From assembly GCF_003917135.1 (NCBI RefSeq), contig NZ_RPDI01000011.1, positions 1 through 64,000 on the forward strand: a stretch of DNA of 64,000 nucleotides, written 5' to 3'. The position numbers and the translations under genes are program-made. Positions 32,319-41,748 of this stretch are shown in pieces. Numbering within the stretch: the stretch's first letter is position 1; every line of letters begins with the position of its first letter. The notes below the pieces were generated by a model, which was not told the origin of the DNA, did no database searches, and saw nothing but the letters and a program-made list of their open reading frames with translations. This stretch comes from Leucobacter chromiireducens (GTDB lineage: Bacteria > Actinomycetota > Actinomycetes > Actinomycetales > Microbacteriaceae).

Positions 32319-32358
32319 CGCGGGGGTGGGGTGCTGTCGAAAACACCCCACCCCCGCG
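32319..32358 (-). terminator. Hairpin between metY and metX
   Basis: Perfect 15-bp arms (32319-32333 and 32344-32358) with a 10-nt loop, 38 bp after the metY stop. It could terminate or attenuate readthrough into metX. No riboswitch fold was recognised in this 126-bp gap. Confidence 0.7.
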
Positions 32359-32396
32359 TGGAATCCGTGCCCTGGCGGGCGCGGGCCGTGCCCGTG

Positions 32397-33719
32397 TTAC
32401 GCGCGGGCCGCCGCAACGACCGCGCGCGCCGCGGCGAAGCCCTTCTCCAGGTCGGCCTTGATGTCGTCGATGTGCTCCAGGCCAACCGAGAGTCGCACGA
32501 GCCCCGGCGTGACGCCGGCGGTGAGCTGCTGCTCCGGCGTCAGCTGCGAGTGCGTGGTCGACGCCGGGTGGATGATCAGCGAGCGGACGTCGCCGATGTT
32601 CGCGACGTGGCTGAACAGCTCGACGTTCTCGACGACCGCGCGGCCAGCGTCGACGCCGCCCTTCAGCTCGAAGGAGAGCACCGCGCCGACGCCCTTCGGT
32701 GCGTACTGGTTCGCCGCCGCGTACCAGGGGCTCGTCGGCAGGCCGGAGTAGTAGACCGTCGCGACGTCGTCGTGGGAGTCCAGCCACTCGGCGATCGCCT
32801 GCGCGTTCTGGACGTGGCGCTCGATGCGCAGCGACAGCGTCTCGATGCCCTGCAGCAGCAGCCACGCGTTCAGCGGCGCGATCGCCGAACCGAGGTCGCG
32901 CAGCAGCTGCACGCGCGCCTTGATGATGTACGCGATCGGGTCGCCAACCGCGCCCGTGTAGCTCACGCCGTTGTACGAGGGATCCGGCTCGGTCAGCCCC
33001 GGGAACTTGTCCGCGTGCTGCGACCAGGGGAACGTGCCACCGTCGACGATGACGCCGCCGAGGGTCGTGCCGTGGCCGCCGAGGAACTTCGTCGCCGAGT
33101 GCAGCACGATGTCGGCGCCGTGCTCGAACGGGCGAACGAGGTACGGGCTCGCGACCGTGTTATCGATGATGAGCGGCAGGTGGTTCTCGTGCGCAACGTC
33201 GGCAACCGAGCGGATGTCGAGCACGTTCGAGCGGGGGTTCGCGATCGACTCCGCGAAGAACAGCTTCGTGTTCGGGCGGACGGCGCGCTGCCACGCGGCC
33301 GGATCGTCCTGATCCTCAACGAAGGTGACCTCGATGCCGAGCTTCGCGAGCGAGTACTTGAAGAGGTTGTACGTGCCACCGTAGATCGAGCTCGACGAGA
33401 CGATGTGGTCGCCGGCGTTCGCGATGTTCAGCACCGCGAACGTCGACGCCGCCTGGCCGCTCGCGAGGAGCAGCGCGCCCGTGCCGCCCTCGAGCGCGGC
33501 GATGCGCTGCTCGGCGACCTCCTGCGTCGGGTTCGTGATGCGCGTGTAGATGGGGCCGAGCTCAGCGAGCGCGAAGCGGTTCGCCGCCTGCGCCGAGTCC
33601 TCGAACACGAACGCCGTGGTCTGGTGAATCGGCAGCGCGCGCGAACCCGTCGTTGGGTCCGGCTCCTGGCCGGCGTGGATCTGCTTGGTCTCAAAGCCCC
33701 AAACGTTCTGCTCAGTCAT
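32397..33719 (-). CDS. metY: O-acetylhomoserine sulfhydrylase
   Basis: A 440-aa PLP enzyme of the Cys/Met metabolism family. [20 protein letters not shown] carries the PLP lysine; [18 protein letters not shown] at the start and [16 protein letters not shown] are typical of MetY. It joins O-acetylhomoserine and sulfide to give homocysteine. ATG 33719 follows AAGGAG; the longer open frame to 33833 lacks a ribosome site. It is upstream of metX, the producer of its substrate. The 183-bp gap to the divergent SDR gene shows no recognised riboswitch. Confidence 0.95.
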   Translation of the reverse strand: MTEQNVWGFETKQIHAGQEPDPTTGSRALPIHQTTAFVFEDSAQAANRFALAELGPIYTRITNPTQEVAEQRIAALEGGTGALLLASGQAASTFAVLNIANAGDHIVSSSSIYGGTYNLFKYSLAKLGIEVTFVEDQDDPAAWQRAVRPNTKLFFAESIANPRSNVLDIRSVADVAHENHLPLIIDNTVASPYLVRPFEHGADIVLHSATKFLGGHGTTLGGVIVDGGTFPWSQHADKFPGLTEPDPSYNGVSYTGAVGDPIAYIIKARVQLLRDLGSAIAPLNAWLLLQGIETLSLRIERHVQNAQAIAEWLDSHDDVATVYYSGLPTSPWYAAANQYAPKGVGAVLSFELKGGVDAGRAVVENVELFSHVANIGDVRSLIIHPASTTHSQLTPEQQLTAGVTPGLVRLSVGLEHIDDIKADLEKGFAAARAVVAAARA

Positions 33720-33902
33720 GACTGCTCCTTGCTGCGTGTGCGCCAAGCGGCGCGAAAGTCTGTGAAAGAAAGGGAAGTGGTGCTGGGAACGAGCGTACGA
33801 GGTGCGCCCCCTCCCGGCAACGTGACCCGACACCGCACGTAATGAAGCCTGTCGGTGGTGCCCGCTACGCTGAGACGAACAGCGAGCGGGACGGAGCAGC
33901 GC

Positions 33903-34673
33903 ATGACACAGCGAGTAGTGGTGACCGGGGCGAGCTCAGGCATCGGAGCGGCGACCGTGCGGCGCTTCGCCGCGCGCGGCTGGCAGACCGTCGCGGTGGC
34001 GCGCCGCGCGGACCGGCTGGCCGCGCTCGCGGCGGAGACCGGCGCGCACCCGATCGTGTGCGACGTCACCGACGAGGCGCAGGTGGCGGCGCTCGCCGCA
34101 GCGGTCGCGGCGAGCGGCGGGGCGACCGGCCTCGTGAACAACGCGGGCGGCGCCATCGGCACCGAGTCCGTCGAGGCGTCGTCGAATGACGACTGGCGGC
34201 GCATGTTCGAGGTCAACGTGCTCGGGCTGCGCTCGGTCACCGCGGCGCTCCTCCCCGTCCTCCGCGCCGGGGCCACCGAGACGGGCTGGGCCACGATCCT
34301 CAACGTGACCTCGACCGCCGGGCACAGCGTGTACGCGGGCGGCGGGGGCTACAACGCGGCCAAGTTCGCGGCGCACGCCGTCACCGGGGTGCTGCGGCTC
34401 GAACTCGCTGGCGAGCCGATCCGCGTCATGGAGCTCGCGCCGGGGCTCGTGCACACGGAAGAGTTCACCCTCAACCGGCTGCGCGGCGACGCGGCGGCCG
34501 CCGCCGCGCCCTACGCCGATGTGCAGCCGCTGCAGGCCGAGGAGGTCGCCGAGGTGCTCGTGTCCGCGTTCGAGCAGCCGCCGCACGTCAACCAGGACCT
34601 CATCGTGCTGCGGCCCGTCGCGCAGTCGAGCGTCTTCCACACGCACCGCGGCCCGCTCACGCCGCGGAGCTGA
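33903..34673 (+). CDS. Short-chain dehydrogenase/reductase
   Basis: A 256-aa classical SDR. The Rossmann glycine motif is TGASSGIGAA (residues 8-17), NNAGG follows the fourth strand, and the catalytic Ser with the YNAAK motif (GGGYNAAKFAAHAV) is present. VCDVTDE fits cofactor-proximal acid positions; ARRADRL after the second strand has arginines that suggest NADP(H). The substrate is unknown. ATG 33903 has GGAG upstream. The uracil-DNA glycosylase gene follows after 9 bp, so the two may share an mRNA. Confidence 0.9.
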   Translation: MTQRVVVTGASSGIGAATVRRFAARGWQTVAVARRADRLAALAAETGAHPIVCDVTDEAQVAALAAAVAASGGATGLVNNAGGAIGTESVEASSNDDWRRMFEVNVLGLRSVTAALLPVLRAGATETGWATILNVTSTAGHSVYAGGGGYNAAKFAAHAVTGVLRLELAGEPIRVMELAPGLVHTEEFTLNRLRGDAAAAAAPYADVQPLQAEEVAEVLVSAFEQPPHVNQDLIVLRPVAQSSVFHTHRGPLTPRS

Positions 34674-34682
34674 GGGGCGAGC

Positions 34683-35444
34683 ATGACCACCGAGACCGGG
34701 GTGACAGGGTCCGGGCTGCCCGCCGGCGCGCTCCGCGAGCTCGTCACCGCCGGCCGCATCGCCCGCGACTGGGGGAGCGCGCTCGCCGCCGTCGCACCGC
34801 AGTTCGATGCGGTCGCCGAAGTCGTCGCGGCGGAGCGCGCGGCCCACCGCGTGCTCCCGGATCCCGATCTGGTGTTCGCGGCGTTCGAGCGGCCGCTCGC
34901 TGACGTGCGCGTGCTCATCGTCGGGCAGGACCCGTACCCAACGCCCGGGCACGCGATCGGCCTGTCGTTCGCGACCGACGCCGCGGTGCGGCCCCTGCCG
35001 CGCAGCCTGCAGAACATCTCGCGCGAGCTGAGCGCGGATCTCGGGATCGAGCCGCTGCCGAACGGGGATCTGCGCCCCTGGGCTGAGCAGGGCGTGCTGC
35101 TGCTCAACCGCGTGCTCACGGTGCGCGCGGGCGAGGCCGGCTCGCACCGGAAGCTCGGCTGGGAGGCGATCACCGAGTGCGCCATCCGCGCGCTTGTCGC
35201 ACGCGGTGGGCCGCTCGTCGCGATCCTGTGGGGGAGCGACGCGCGCGGCCTCGCGCCGCTGCTCGGCGAGACGCCGGTGATCGAGAGCGCGCACCCGTCG
35301 CCGCTGTCCGCGTCGCGCGGGTTCTTCGGCTCGCGGCCGTTCAGCCGCGCGAACGCGGCGCTCGCCGCGCAGGGCGCTGCGCCCATCGACTGGCGGATCG
35401 CTGGTGCGCCGCCGGCGCAGCCGACGCTCTCGCTCTGGGCCTGA
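34683..35444 (+). CDS. ung: Uracil-DNA glycosylase, family 1
   Basis: A 253-aa UDG. The catalytic water-activating loop is [20 protein letters not shown], where the usual His after GQDPY is replaced by Pro, a variation I recall from related actinobacteria. The minor-groove loop [18 protein letters not shown] is complete. It removes uracil from DNA to start base-excision repair. It follows the SDR by 9 bp. Confidence 0.93.
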   Translation: MTTETGVTGSGLPAGALRELVTAGRIARDWGSALAAVAPQFDAVAEVVAAERAAHRVLPDPDLVFAAFERPLADVRVLIVGQDPYPTPGHAIGLSFATDAAVRPLPRSLQNISRELSADLGIEPLPNGDLRPWAEQGVLLLNRVLTVRAGEAGSHRKLGWEAITECAIRALVARGGPLVAILWGSDARGLAPLLGETPVIESAHPSPLSASRGFFGSRPFSRANAALAAQGAAPIDWRIAGAPPAQPTLSLWA

Positions 35445-35450
35445 GCGCGC

Positions 35451-35497
35451 GCTGCCCTGCCCTGCGCTGCCCTGCCCTGCCCTGCCCCGGCCCTGCG
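35451..35497. repeat. Pentanucleotide CCCTG tandem tract
   Basis: Seven or so units of CCCTG, with one GCGCTG-type interruption, begin seven bases after the ung stop. Such tracts may vary in copy number by slippage; they are outside any gene. Confidence 0.8.
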
Positions 35498-35540
35498 CTC
35501 GCCTCCCGCGCGCTCGCCTGCCTTCCTGCCCCCAATTCGC

Positions 35541-35604
35541 ACGGAGAAATCGCGAATCTCGGAGGGTTTTGACCGCAGGGCTCTGAGAAAACAGATTTCT
35601 CCGT
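35541..35604. repeat. Spaced 11-bp inverted repeat in the ung-rplY gap
   Basis: ACGGAGAAATC (35541-35551) pairs with GATTTCTCCGT (35594-35604). A separate perfect stem GGGGTTCC/GGAACCCC lies near 35636-35653. The 423-bp gap between ung and rplY is otherwise gene-free and more AT-rich here than its surroundings. Confidence 0.65.
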
Positions 35605-35703
35605 TCGGGTTGGTGGGGTTCTTCGGGAATCTGCGGGGTTCCCTGGAACCCCCAGAAGCCCGCAAGCCCCGAAGCGCTGGGGACGGGCGTCCCCGGGATC
35701 GTG

Positions 35704-35709
35704 TAGACT
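35704..35709 (+). promoter_or_regulatory. -10 element for rplY, with a structured 150-nt leader
   Basis: TAGACT is a good actinobacterial -10. A GGGGACG/CGTCCCC palindrome (35679-35694) overlaps the -35 position. The leader to the start at 35868 contains a 14-bp perfect palindrome (TGCGTTGCAACGCA, 35788-35801) and a CGGGC/GCCCG hairpin just before the ribosome site. Confidence 0.5.
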
Positions 35710-35867
35710 TGGCAGCTGTACTTCGGCGAGGGGCGCTTCTGCGCCCGTTATCGACGCGGGACGGAACGCCTCTGCGGGCCATCTTGCTGCGTTGCAACGC
35801 AAGTGCGAGACACCAGATCTGGCGGCCCGGCCGCCCTGACCGGGCTTCGGCCCGCAAGGAGAACATC

Positions 35868-36452
35868 ATGACGGACACCAACACGCTCGTCGCAACCGCT
35901 CGCGAGAGCTTCGGCAAGGGCGTCGCCCGCAAGCTCCGCGCCGTCGGCCAGACCCCCGCGGTCATCTACGGCCACGGCACCGACCCCGTGCACATCTCGG
36001 TGGAGACGCACCCGCTGAGCCTCATCATCCGCCACGCGAACGCGCTCATCGAGCTCGACATCGCCGGCAAGAAGCAGCTCGTGCTCGTCAAGGACGTGCA
36101 GAAGGATCCGGTACGCCAGATCATCGAGCACGTTGACCTCGTGATCGTCAAGAAGGGCGAGACCGTCGAGGTCGAGGTGCCCCTGCACGTCTCGGGTGAG
36201 CCCTTCAACGGCGCGAACGCGCTGCAGGAGCTCAACACCGTGCGCCTGAGCGTTCCCGCGACCGCGATCCCCGAGAACATCACCGTTGACGTTGAGGGCC
36301 TTGAGGACGGCACCCAGATCCTCGCCGGCGCGATCGCGCTGCCCAAGGGCGCGAGCCTGCTCGACGCTGAGGACGCACTCGCCGTCAACATCGTCGCACC
36401 CCGTGCCGCTGCCGCGGACGAGGAGGAGCAGGACGAGGCGGCTGCCGAGTAA
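35868..36452 (+). CDS. rplY: Ribosomal protein bL25 (CTC family)
   Basis: A 194-aa long-form bL25. Residues 1-90 make the 5S-rRNA-binding domain (GKGVARKLRAVGQTPAVIYG; DVQKDPVRQIIEHVDL), and the C-terminal TL5/CTC domain follows (EVEVPLHVSGEP, ITVDVEGLEDG), ending in an acidic tail (DEEEQDEAAAE). It stabilises 5S rRNA in the large subunit. ATG 35868 has AAGGAG six bases upstream. The long structured leader suggests expression control at the RNA level. pth is the usual downstream neighbour, as here. Confidence 0.95.
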   Translation: MTDTNTLVATARESFGKGVARKLRAVGQTPAVIYGHGTDPVHISVETHPLSLIIRHANALIELDIAGKKQLVLVKDVQKDPVRQIIEHVDLVIVKKGETVEVEVPLHVSGEPFNGANALQELNTVRLSVPATAIPENITVDVEGLEDGTQILAGAIALPKGASLLDAEDALAVNIVAPRAAAADEEEQDEAAAE

Positions 36453-36468
36453 GCAGCTCAGACCTTCG

Positions 36469-36506
36469 GGCCCGTCGGCTCGGCGTTCGCGCCGGGCCGA
36501 CGGGCC
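36469..36506 (+). terminator. Rho-independent terminator of rplY
   Basis: Stem GGCCCGTCGGC (36469-36479) with GCCGACGGGCC (36496-36506), followed by GTTTGTCT. Confidence 0.8.
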
Positions 36507-36632
36507 GTTTGTCTCTGTGCCCGTCGTGGCGCCGCGCCACGCGCCCAGTGAATGTCGGTGGTGTCTGCGAGGATGGTCTGCGCGGAGGTGCGAGTGTTCT
36601 GGCGAAAATTGCAGGGGAAAGTGGAGAAGCAC

Positions 36633-37220
36633 GTGGCTGAAGACAGCTGGCTGATTGTGGGGCTCGGAAATCCGGGAGCCAAGTACGAGGCGACCCGTCA
36701 CAACGTTGGCCAGATGGCGCTCGACGTGCTCGCTGAGCGCATCGGCGGCCGCTTCTCTCCGCACAAGACGGGCGCGCGCATCGCCGAGGGGCGACTCCGT
36801 CCCGGCGGCGTGAAACTGATCCTGGCGAAGTCGAACGGGTACATGAACACGTCGGGCGGCCCGGTCAGCGCGCTCGCGAAGTACTTCGGCGTGCCCGCGG
36901 AGCGCGTCATCGTGCTGCACGACGAGCTCGACCTGCCGTTCGACACGCTGAAACTGAAGCAGGGCGGCGGCCACGGTGGCCACAACGGCCTGCGTGACAT
37001 CGCGAAGGCGCTCGGCACCCCCGACTACCTGCGCGTGCGGATCGGGATCGGGCGGCCCCCCGGGCAGCAGGATCCGGCAGACTTCGTGTTGAAGCCGTTC
37101 GGCTCCGCGGAGCGCAGCACCCTCCCCGTGCTGCTTGAGGAGGCGGCCGACGCAGCGGAAGCGCTCGTCGACGATGGCCTGCTCGCCGCGCAGCAGCGAT
37201 TCCACGGAGCGGGCAAGTGA
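36633..37220 (+). CDS. pth: Peptidyl-tRNA hydrolase
   Basis: A 195-aa Pth. LIVGLGNPGAKYEATRHNVG at the N-terminus contains the catalytic His20-equivalent; NGYMNTSGGPV and DELDLPFDTLKLKQGGGHGG hold the Asp and the peptidyl-tRNA-binding residues. It releases tRNA from prematurely dropped peptidyl-tRNA. GTG 36633 lies after a GGAGA site; a GTG at 36621 is also in frame. Its stop overlaps the mfd start as GTGA, so the two are coupled. Confidence 0.94.
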   Translation: MAEDSWLIVGLGNPGAKYEATRHNVGQMALDVLAERIGGRFSPHKTGARIAEGRLRPGGVKLILAKSNGYMNTSGGPVSALAKYFGVPAERVIVLHDELDLPFDTLKLKQGGGHGGHNGLRDIAKALGTPDYLRVRIGIGRPPGQQDPADFVLKPFGSAERSTLPVLLEEAADAAEALVDDGLLAAQQRFHGAGK

Positions 37221-40200
37221 GCCTCGCCGGGCTGGACCAGCTGCTCGAGCGCTCCGCATCGTTCGCGCGCGCGCTCGACGCCGCGGCGACGGACGCCGAG
37301 TTCTCCGTCGCCGACGGCCTGCGCGCGCCGCTCATCGCGGGGCTGCTGCGTCGACGGCGAGCAGCTGGGGATCGCGGCGCGCTGCTCATCATTGCCGCGA
37401 CAAGCCGCGAGGCTGACGCCATCCGACAGGCGGTTGGCTCCCTCGTCCCCGACGCGGTGACCGCGGAGTTCCCCGCGTGGGAGACGCTGCCGCACGAGCG
37501 GCTGAGCCCCAGCGCCGAGACGGTGGGCCGCCGTGCGCACGCGCTGCGATTGCTCCGCGAGCACGACATCACCGACGCGGCAGCGCCTCCGCTCGTGCTC
37601 GTCGCCTCGGTGCGCGCCGCGCTGCAGCCCGTCTCGCCGCACGCGGCGCAGGCCGAGCCGGTCGTGCTGCGCACCGGGCAGGACCTCGTGCTCGCGGACA
37701 CCGCGATCGGCGGCATCGGCGGCGCGGAAGCTGGCGCCGGCGGCGGGCTCGACGCGCTGTCGCGCAGGCTCGTCGACTACGCGTACACCCGCGTCGATAT
37801 GGTCACCAGGCGAGGCGAGTTCGCGGTGCGCGGCGGCATTCTCGACGTCTTCCCGCCGACCGTCGACCAGGCGGTGCGTGTGGACTTCTTCGGCGACGAG
37901 GTCGACCAGATCCGCCGCTTCTCGGTGTCCGACCAGCGTTCCGCTGGCGACCCGATCGCCGAGATCGAACTCTGGCCGGCGCGCGAGCTCCTACTCACCG
38001 ACGACGTGCGGCAACGCGCCGCCGAGCTGCTGCCGCGCTTCCCCGCACTCGGCGCCATGCTCGAAAAGATGAGCGCGGGGATCGCCGTCGAGGGGATGGA
38101 GAGCCTGCTGCCGCAGCTCGTGCCCGGGCTCGCGCCGATCACGCAGCTGCTGCCGGCCGGCGGTGCGGTGCTCGTGGTTGCGCCAGAGCGCGTTGCCGGC
38201 CGCGCGGTGAGCCTCGCGGAGACGAACCGCGAATTCCTTGAGGCCGCGTGGCACGCCGCGACGGCCGGCGCCGACACCCCGGTGCCCGTCGACGACGCCG
38301 GCCTGCTCTCGGTGACCGAGCTGCGCGCTGCATCGGTGGGGCGCCCCTGGTGGAGCACCACCGGATTTGTGCGCGACGCCGACGACGATGGCACGGCGGA
38401 CGGGACGCCCGCGGAGGCGTCGGCTGAGCCGGCTGAGCCGACCCCAACCCCACCGGCCGAACCAGGAAACGCGACCGCTGCGCCAGCAGCGGCGGCAGCA
38501 TCCGAGCCGCGCGGCCTCACGGTCATCGACGGCGTCGACGACGCGATCTACACGGTGCACGGCGGGGCCGTCACGCGGCCGCCCGGCGCGGAGCCCACCG
38601 CGGCAGCGATCCAGCACCTCAGCCGCCGACTCGGTGAGGGCTGGCGCGCCGTGGTCACCGCGCAGGGCGCCGGGCTCGTTGAGCGCGCACGCGACCTGCT
38701 CGCCGAGGCCGGGGCCGCCGCGCGCATCGTCGACGCGCTCCCCGGGGACCTCGAGACCGGGGTGATCTACCTCGTCACCGGCACCGCGTGGCAGGGCTTC
38801 GAGAGCGACGAGGCGCAGCTCGTGCTCGAGACCGAGGCCGAGTTCTTCGGCCGCACGGTCTCCGGCCAGGCGGCCACCGGGCAGAAGCTCGCGCGCCGCC
38901 GCGGCAAGAACGTGGTCGACCCGCTGAAGCTGACCGCTGGCGACTATGTGGTGCACGAGACGCACGGCATCGGGCAGTTCGTCGAGCTCACGCAGCGCAT
39001 GGTGCCGACGGGCATCGGCCGGGACGCCACGAAGGCGCTGCGCGAGTACCTCGTCATCGAGTACGCCTCGACGAAGCGAGGCATGCCGAAGGACAAGCTG
39101 TACGTGCCGACGGATCAGCTGGATCAGCTCTCGCGCTACGTCGGTGGTGAGGCGCCGGCGCTCTCGAAGATGGGCGGCAGCGACTGGGAGGGCGCGAAGA
39201 AGAAGGCGCGCAAGGCGGTGCGCGACATCGCGGTGGAGCTCGTGAAGCTCTACTCGGCGCGCATGGCCTCGCCCGGCTACGCATTCTCGCAGGACACCCC
39301 GTGGCAGCGCGAGCTGGAGGAAGCGTTCCCGTACGCGGAGACGATCGACCAGCTCACCACCATCGACGAGGTGAAGCGTGACATGGAGCGACCCGTACCG
39401 ATGGACCGCCTGCTCGCCGGCGACGTCGGCTTCGGAAAGACCGAGGTCGCGATCCGGGCGGCGTTCAAGGCCGTGCAGGACGGCAAGCAGGTCGCCATGC
39501 TCGTGCCGACGACGCTGCTGGCCAACCAGCACTTCGAGACGTTTCAGACGCGGTTCGCCGGCTTCCCCGTGCAGTTGCGCGCCCTGAGCCGCTTCCAGAC
39601 CGACAAGGAGGCGAAGGAAACGCTTGAGGGGCTCGCCGCCGGCACGGTCGATGTGGTGATCGGCACGCACCGCCTGCTCTCGAACAACATCATCTACAAG
39701 GATCTCGGCCTCCTCATCATCGACGAGGAGCAGCGCTTCGGCGTCGAGCACAAGGACGCGCTGAAGAAACTGAAGACCGGCGTGGACATTCTCGCGATGA
39801 GCGCGACGCCGATCCCGCGCACGCTCGAGATGGCGGTCACCGGCATCCGCGAGATGTCGACGCTCGCCACCCCGCCGGAGGATCGCCACCCGATTCTCAC
39901 CTTCGTCGGGCCCCGCAGCGACAAGCAGATCACCGCGGCGATCCGGCGCGAGCTGCTGCGCGAGGGCCAGGTGTTCTTCGTGCACAACCGGGTGTCCTCG
40001 ATCGGGCGGGTCGCCGCGAAGATCGCCGAGCTCGTGCCCGAGGCGCGCGTCGCGGTCGCGCACGGCAAACTGAGCGAGCACCAGCTGGAGCAGGTCGTCC
40101 AGGACTTCTGGGAGCGCAAGTTCGACGTGCTCGTTTCGACGACGATCGTGGAGACCGGCCTCGACATCGCGAACGCGAACACGATCATCATCGACCAGGC

Positions 40201-41029
40201 CGACAAGTACGGGCTCAGCCAGCTGCATCAGCTCCGCGGGCGCGTGGGGCGCAGCCGCGAGCGCGCGTACGCGTACTTCCTGTACGACCCGGAGAAGCCC
40301 CTCACCGAGCACGCGAACGAGCGGCTCGAAACTCTCGCCGCGAACAACGAACTCGGATCGGGGATGCAGGTCGCCCTCAAGGACCTCGAGCTGCGCGGGG
40401 CGGGCAACCTGCTGGGCGGCGAGCAGTCCGGCCACATCGCTGGCGTCGGCTTCGACCTGTACCTCCGCATGATCGGCGAGGCGGTCAACACCTTCAAGGG
40501 CGAAGAGGTCGCCGGCACGGTCGAGCTCGTGCTCGAGCTGCCCGTCGACGCGCACATCCCCGAGGAGTACGTGGAGAGCGAGCGCCTCCGCCTCGAGGCG
40601 TACCAGAAGTTCTCCGCGGCCTCGCACCCGCAGGCGCCCGAGGATCACGTCGGCCTGGTGCTTGAGGAGCTCACGGACCGCTACGGCGCGCCACCCGAGG
40701 AGGTCGAACGCCTCGCCGCGGTGTCCGCGCTCCGTCGTCGCGCCTCGCGCCTCGGGCTCACGAAGGTGGTGGCCGCCGGGCCAACGCTGCGGCTCGAACC
40801 GGTGAAGCTGCTCGACTCGCGCCGCATGCGCATGAACCGGATTTACCCCGGCGCGCGCTACACCGAGGCGACGGGATCGCTGCAGATCCCGCTGCCCGGC
40901 GGCACCGCGTCGTCGCGGAGCCCGCTCGCCGGGGTGGGGCAGCGCCACGTCGGGGACGAGGGCGACATCGTCGCGTGGACGGGCCGGGTGCTCGCGACGC
41001 TGCTCGAGGAGGATCCGCCGGCCGCATAG
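37217..41029 (+). CDS. mfd: Transcription-repair coupling factor
   Basis: A 1270-aa Mfd. The N-terminal UvrB-like region (FPAWETLPHERLSPSAETVG; YTRVDMVTRRGEFAVRGGIL) is followed by the RNA-polymerase-interacting CarD-like domain (GDYVVHETHGIGQFVELTQR), then the RecG-like motor with Walker A near residue 735 (GDVGFGKTEVA), DEEQRFG, and SATPIPRTLEMA. QLRGRVGRSRERAYAYFLY is motif VI, and the TRCF domain closes the protein. It removes RNA polymerase stalled at lesions and recruits UvrA. A Pro/Ala-rich insert of about 45 residues (near 384-430) interrupts the domain 2-3 region. The GTG start overlaps the pth stop. Confidence 0.97.
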   Translation: MSLAGLDQLLERSASFARALDAAATDAEFSVADGLRAPLIAGLLRRRRAAGDRGALLIIAATSREADAIRQAVGSLVPDAVTAEFPAWETLPHERLSPSAETVGRRAHALRLLREHDITDAAAPPLVLVASVRAALQPVSPHAAQAEPVVLRTGQDLVLADTAIGGIGGAEAGAGGGLDALSRRLVDYAYTRVDMVTRRGEFAVRGGILDVFPPTVDQAVRVDFFGDEVDQIRRFSVSDQRSAGDPIAEIELWPARELLLTDDVRQRAAELLPRFPALGAMLEKMSAGIAVEGMESLLPQLVPGLAPITQLLPAGGAVLVVAPERVAGRAVSLAETNREFLEAAWHAATAGADTPVPVDDAGLLSVTELRAASVGRPWWSTTGFVRDADDDGTADGTPAEASAEPAEPTPTPPAEPGNATAAPAAAAASEPRGLTVIDGVDDAIYTVHGGAVTRPPGAEPTAAAIQHLSRRLGEGWRAVVTAQGAGLVERARDLLAEAGAAARIVDALPGDLETGVIYLVTGTAWQGFESDEAQLVLETEAEFFGRTVSGQAATGQKLARRRGKNVVDPLKLTAGDYVVHETHGIGQFVELTQRMVPTGIGRDATKALREYLVIEYASTKRGMPKDKLYVPTDQLDQLSRYVGGEAPALSKMGGSDWEGAKKKARKAVRDIAVELVKLYSARMASPGYAFSQDTPWQRELEEAFPYAETIDQLTTIDEVKRDMERPVPMDRLLAGDVGFGKTEVAIRAAFKAVQDGKQVAMLVPTTLLANQHFETFQTRFAGFPVQLRALSRFQTDKEAKETLEGLAAGTVDVVIGTHRLLSNNIIYKDLGLLIIDEEQRFGVEHKDALKKLKTGVDILAMSATPIPRTLEMAVTGIREMSTLATPPEDRHPILTFVGPRSDKQITAAIRRELLREGQVFFVHNRVSSIGRVAAKIAELVPEARVAVAHGKLSEHQLEQVVQDFWERKFDVLVSTTIVETGLDIANANTIIIDQADKYGLSQLHQLRGRVGRSRERAYAYFLYDPEKPLTEHANERLETLAANNELGSGMQVALKDLELRGAGNLLGGEQSGHIAGVGFDLYLRMIGEAVNTFKGEEVAGTVELVLELPVDAHIPEEYVESERLRLEAYQKFSAASHPQAPEDHVGLVLEELTDRYGAPPEEVERLAAVSALRRRASRLGLTKVVAAGPTLRLEPVKLLDSRRMRMNRIYPGARYTEATGSLQIPLPGGTASSRSPLAGVGQRHVGDEGDIVAWTGRVLATLLEEDPPAA

Positions 41030-41057
41030 GGCGCGGCGGTGCTGAGGTGCCGCCGCG

Positions 41058-41621
41058 CTACTCGGCCGTGCAGGCCGCCTGCAGCTCGGTGCCGGTCTGC
41101 TGCAGCGCGGGGAGGCGCTCGGTGTACAGGGCGGAGACATCCTCACCGTAGGCGCGCAACTCGCCGATCGCGCTCACATCGCCCGAACCGAGTCCGCTCA
41201 GGTCTGGAGTGCCGAGCGCCCCGAGATCCTCGGCGAAGCCGCTCCACTCGACGCGCGCCGCGTCGAGCGCCTCACGCACCGCGGGATCGGTGATCGACGC
41301 CGACGCCGCGTCGAGCGCCTCGACGACCGGATCGACGAGCGCGAGCAGGTCGAGCGGCTGCCCCGCGAGGCCGTCCGCGACGAGCTGCGGAACCGCCCGC
41401 CCTGCCTCATCAGTCACGCGCTGGATCGCCTCGTTCGCTATCTGGCACTTCGACTGTCCGCCAGAACTGCTGACACTTCCGCCCGTGCCCCCGGACGCGT
41501 TCCCGCCAGCCGAGTTCCCGCCGAACACCGGCAGCGCGCAGCCGGTGAGCGTGAGGGTGCCGAGCGCGAGCGCGGTCGCCGCTGCCGCGATGCGTGGGCG
41601 GACGCTGGTGAAACGAGGCAT
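41058..41621 (-). CDS. Predicted lipoprotein of unknown function
   Basis: A 187-aa protein. The signal peptide ends in a lipobox (LTLTGCALP); a Gly/Ser-rich spacer (SAGGNASGGTGGSVSSSGG) follows, then a mainly helical domain of about 130 residues with two cysteines (KCQIANEA and the terminal AACTAE), which may form a disulfide. No family is recognised; helices of this sort occur in small actinobacterial surface lipoproteins. ATG 41621 has AAGGGA upstream. It is convergent with mfd and divergent from mazG. Confidence 0.75.
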   Translation of the reverse strand: MPRFTSVRPRIAAAATALALGTLTLTGCALPVFGGNSAGGNASGGTGGSVSSSGGQSKCQIANEAIQRVTDEAGRAVPQLVADGLAGQPLDLLALVDPVVEALDAASASITDPAVREALDAARVEWSGFAEDLGALGTPDLSGLGSGDVSAIGELRAYGEDVSALYTERLPALQQTGTELQAACTAE

Positions 41622-41748
41622 ACGTGTCCCTTCGAGCGTAAGCATTGGCGGGTCGCCGCGATCCCAGCGTAACCGAGCCGCCATGTCGCCGAGCTGCGCC
41701 CTCGCGCAGACTCAGGTGCTCTCCAGGCGCGTGAGTAGGCTGGAAGGC

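Noticed and set aside
31185-33842. Open frame of 885 codons on the plus strand over metX and metY
   Set aside because: It is antisense to two clear methionine genes and runs through the terminator between them.
32271-33902. Possible SAM-responsive riboswitch upstream of metX or metY
   Set aside because: Neither leader shows the conserved junctions of a known SAM riboswitch; only a simple hairpin is present before metX.
37991-41146. Open frame of about 1050 codons on the minus strand over mfd
   Set aside because: It mirrors mfd codon structure, has no domain, and mfd is certain on the plus strand.
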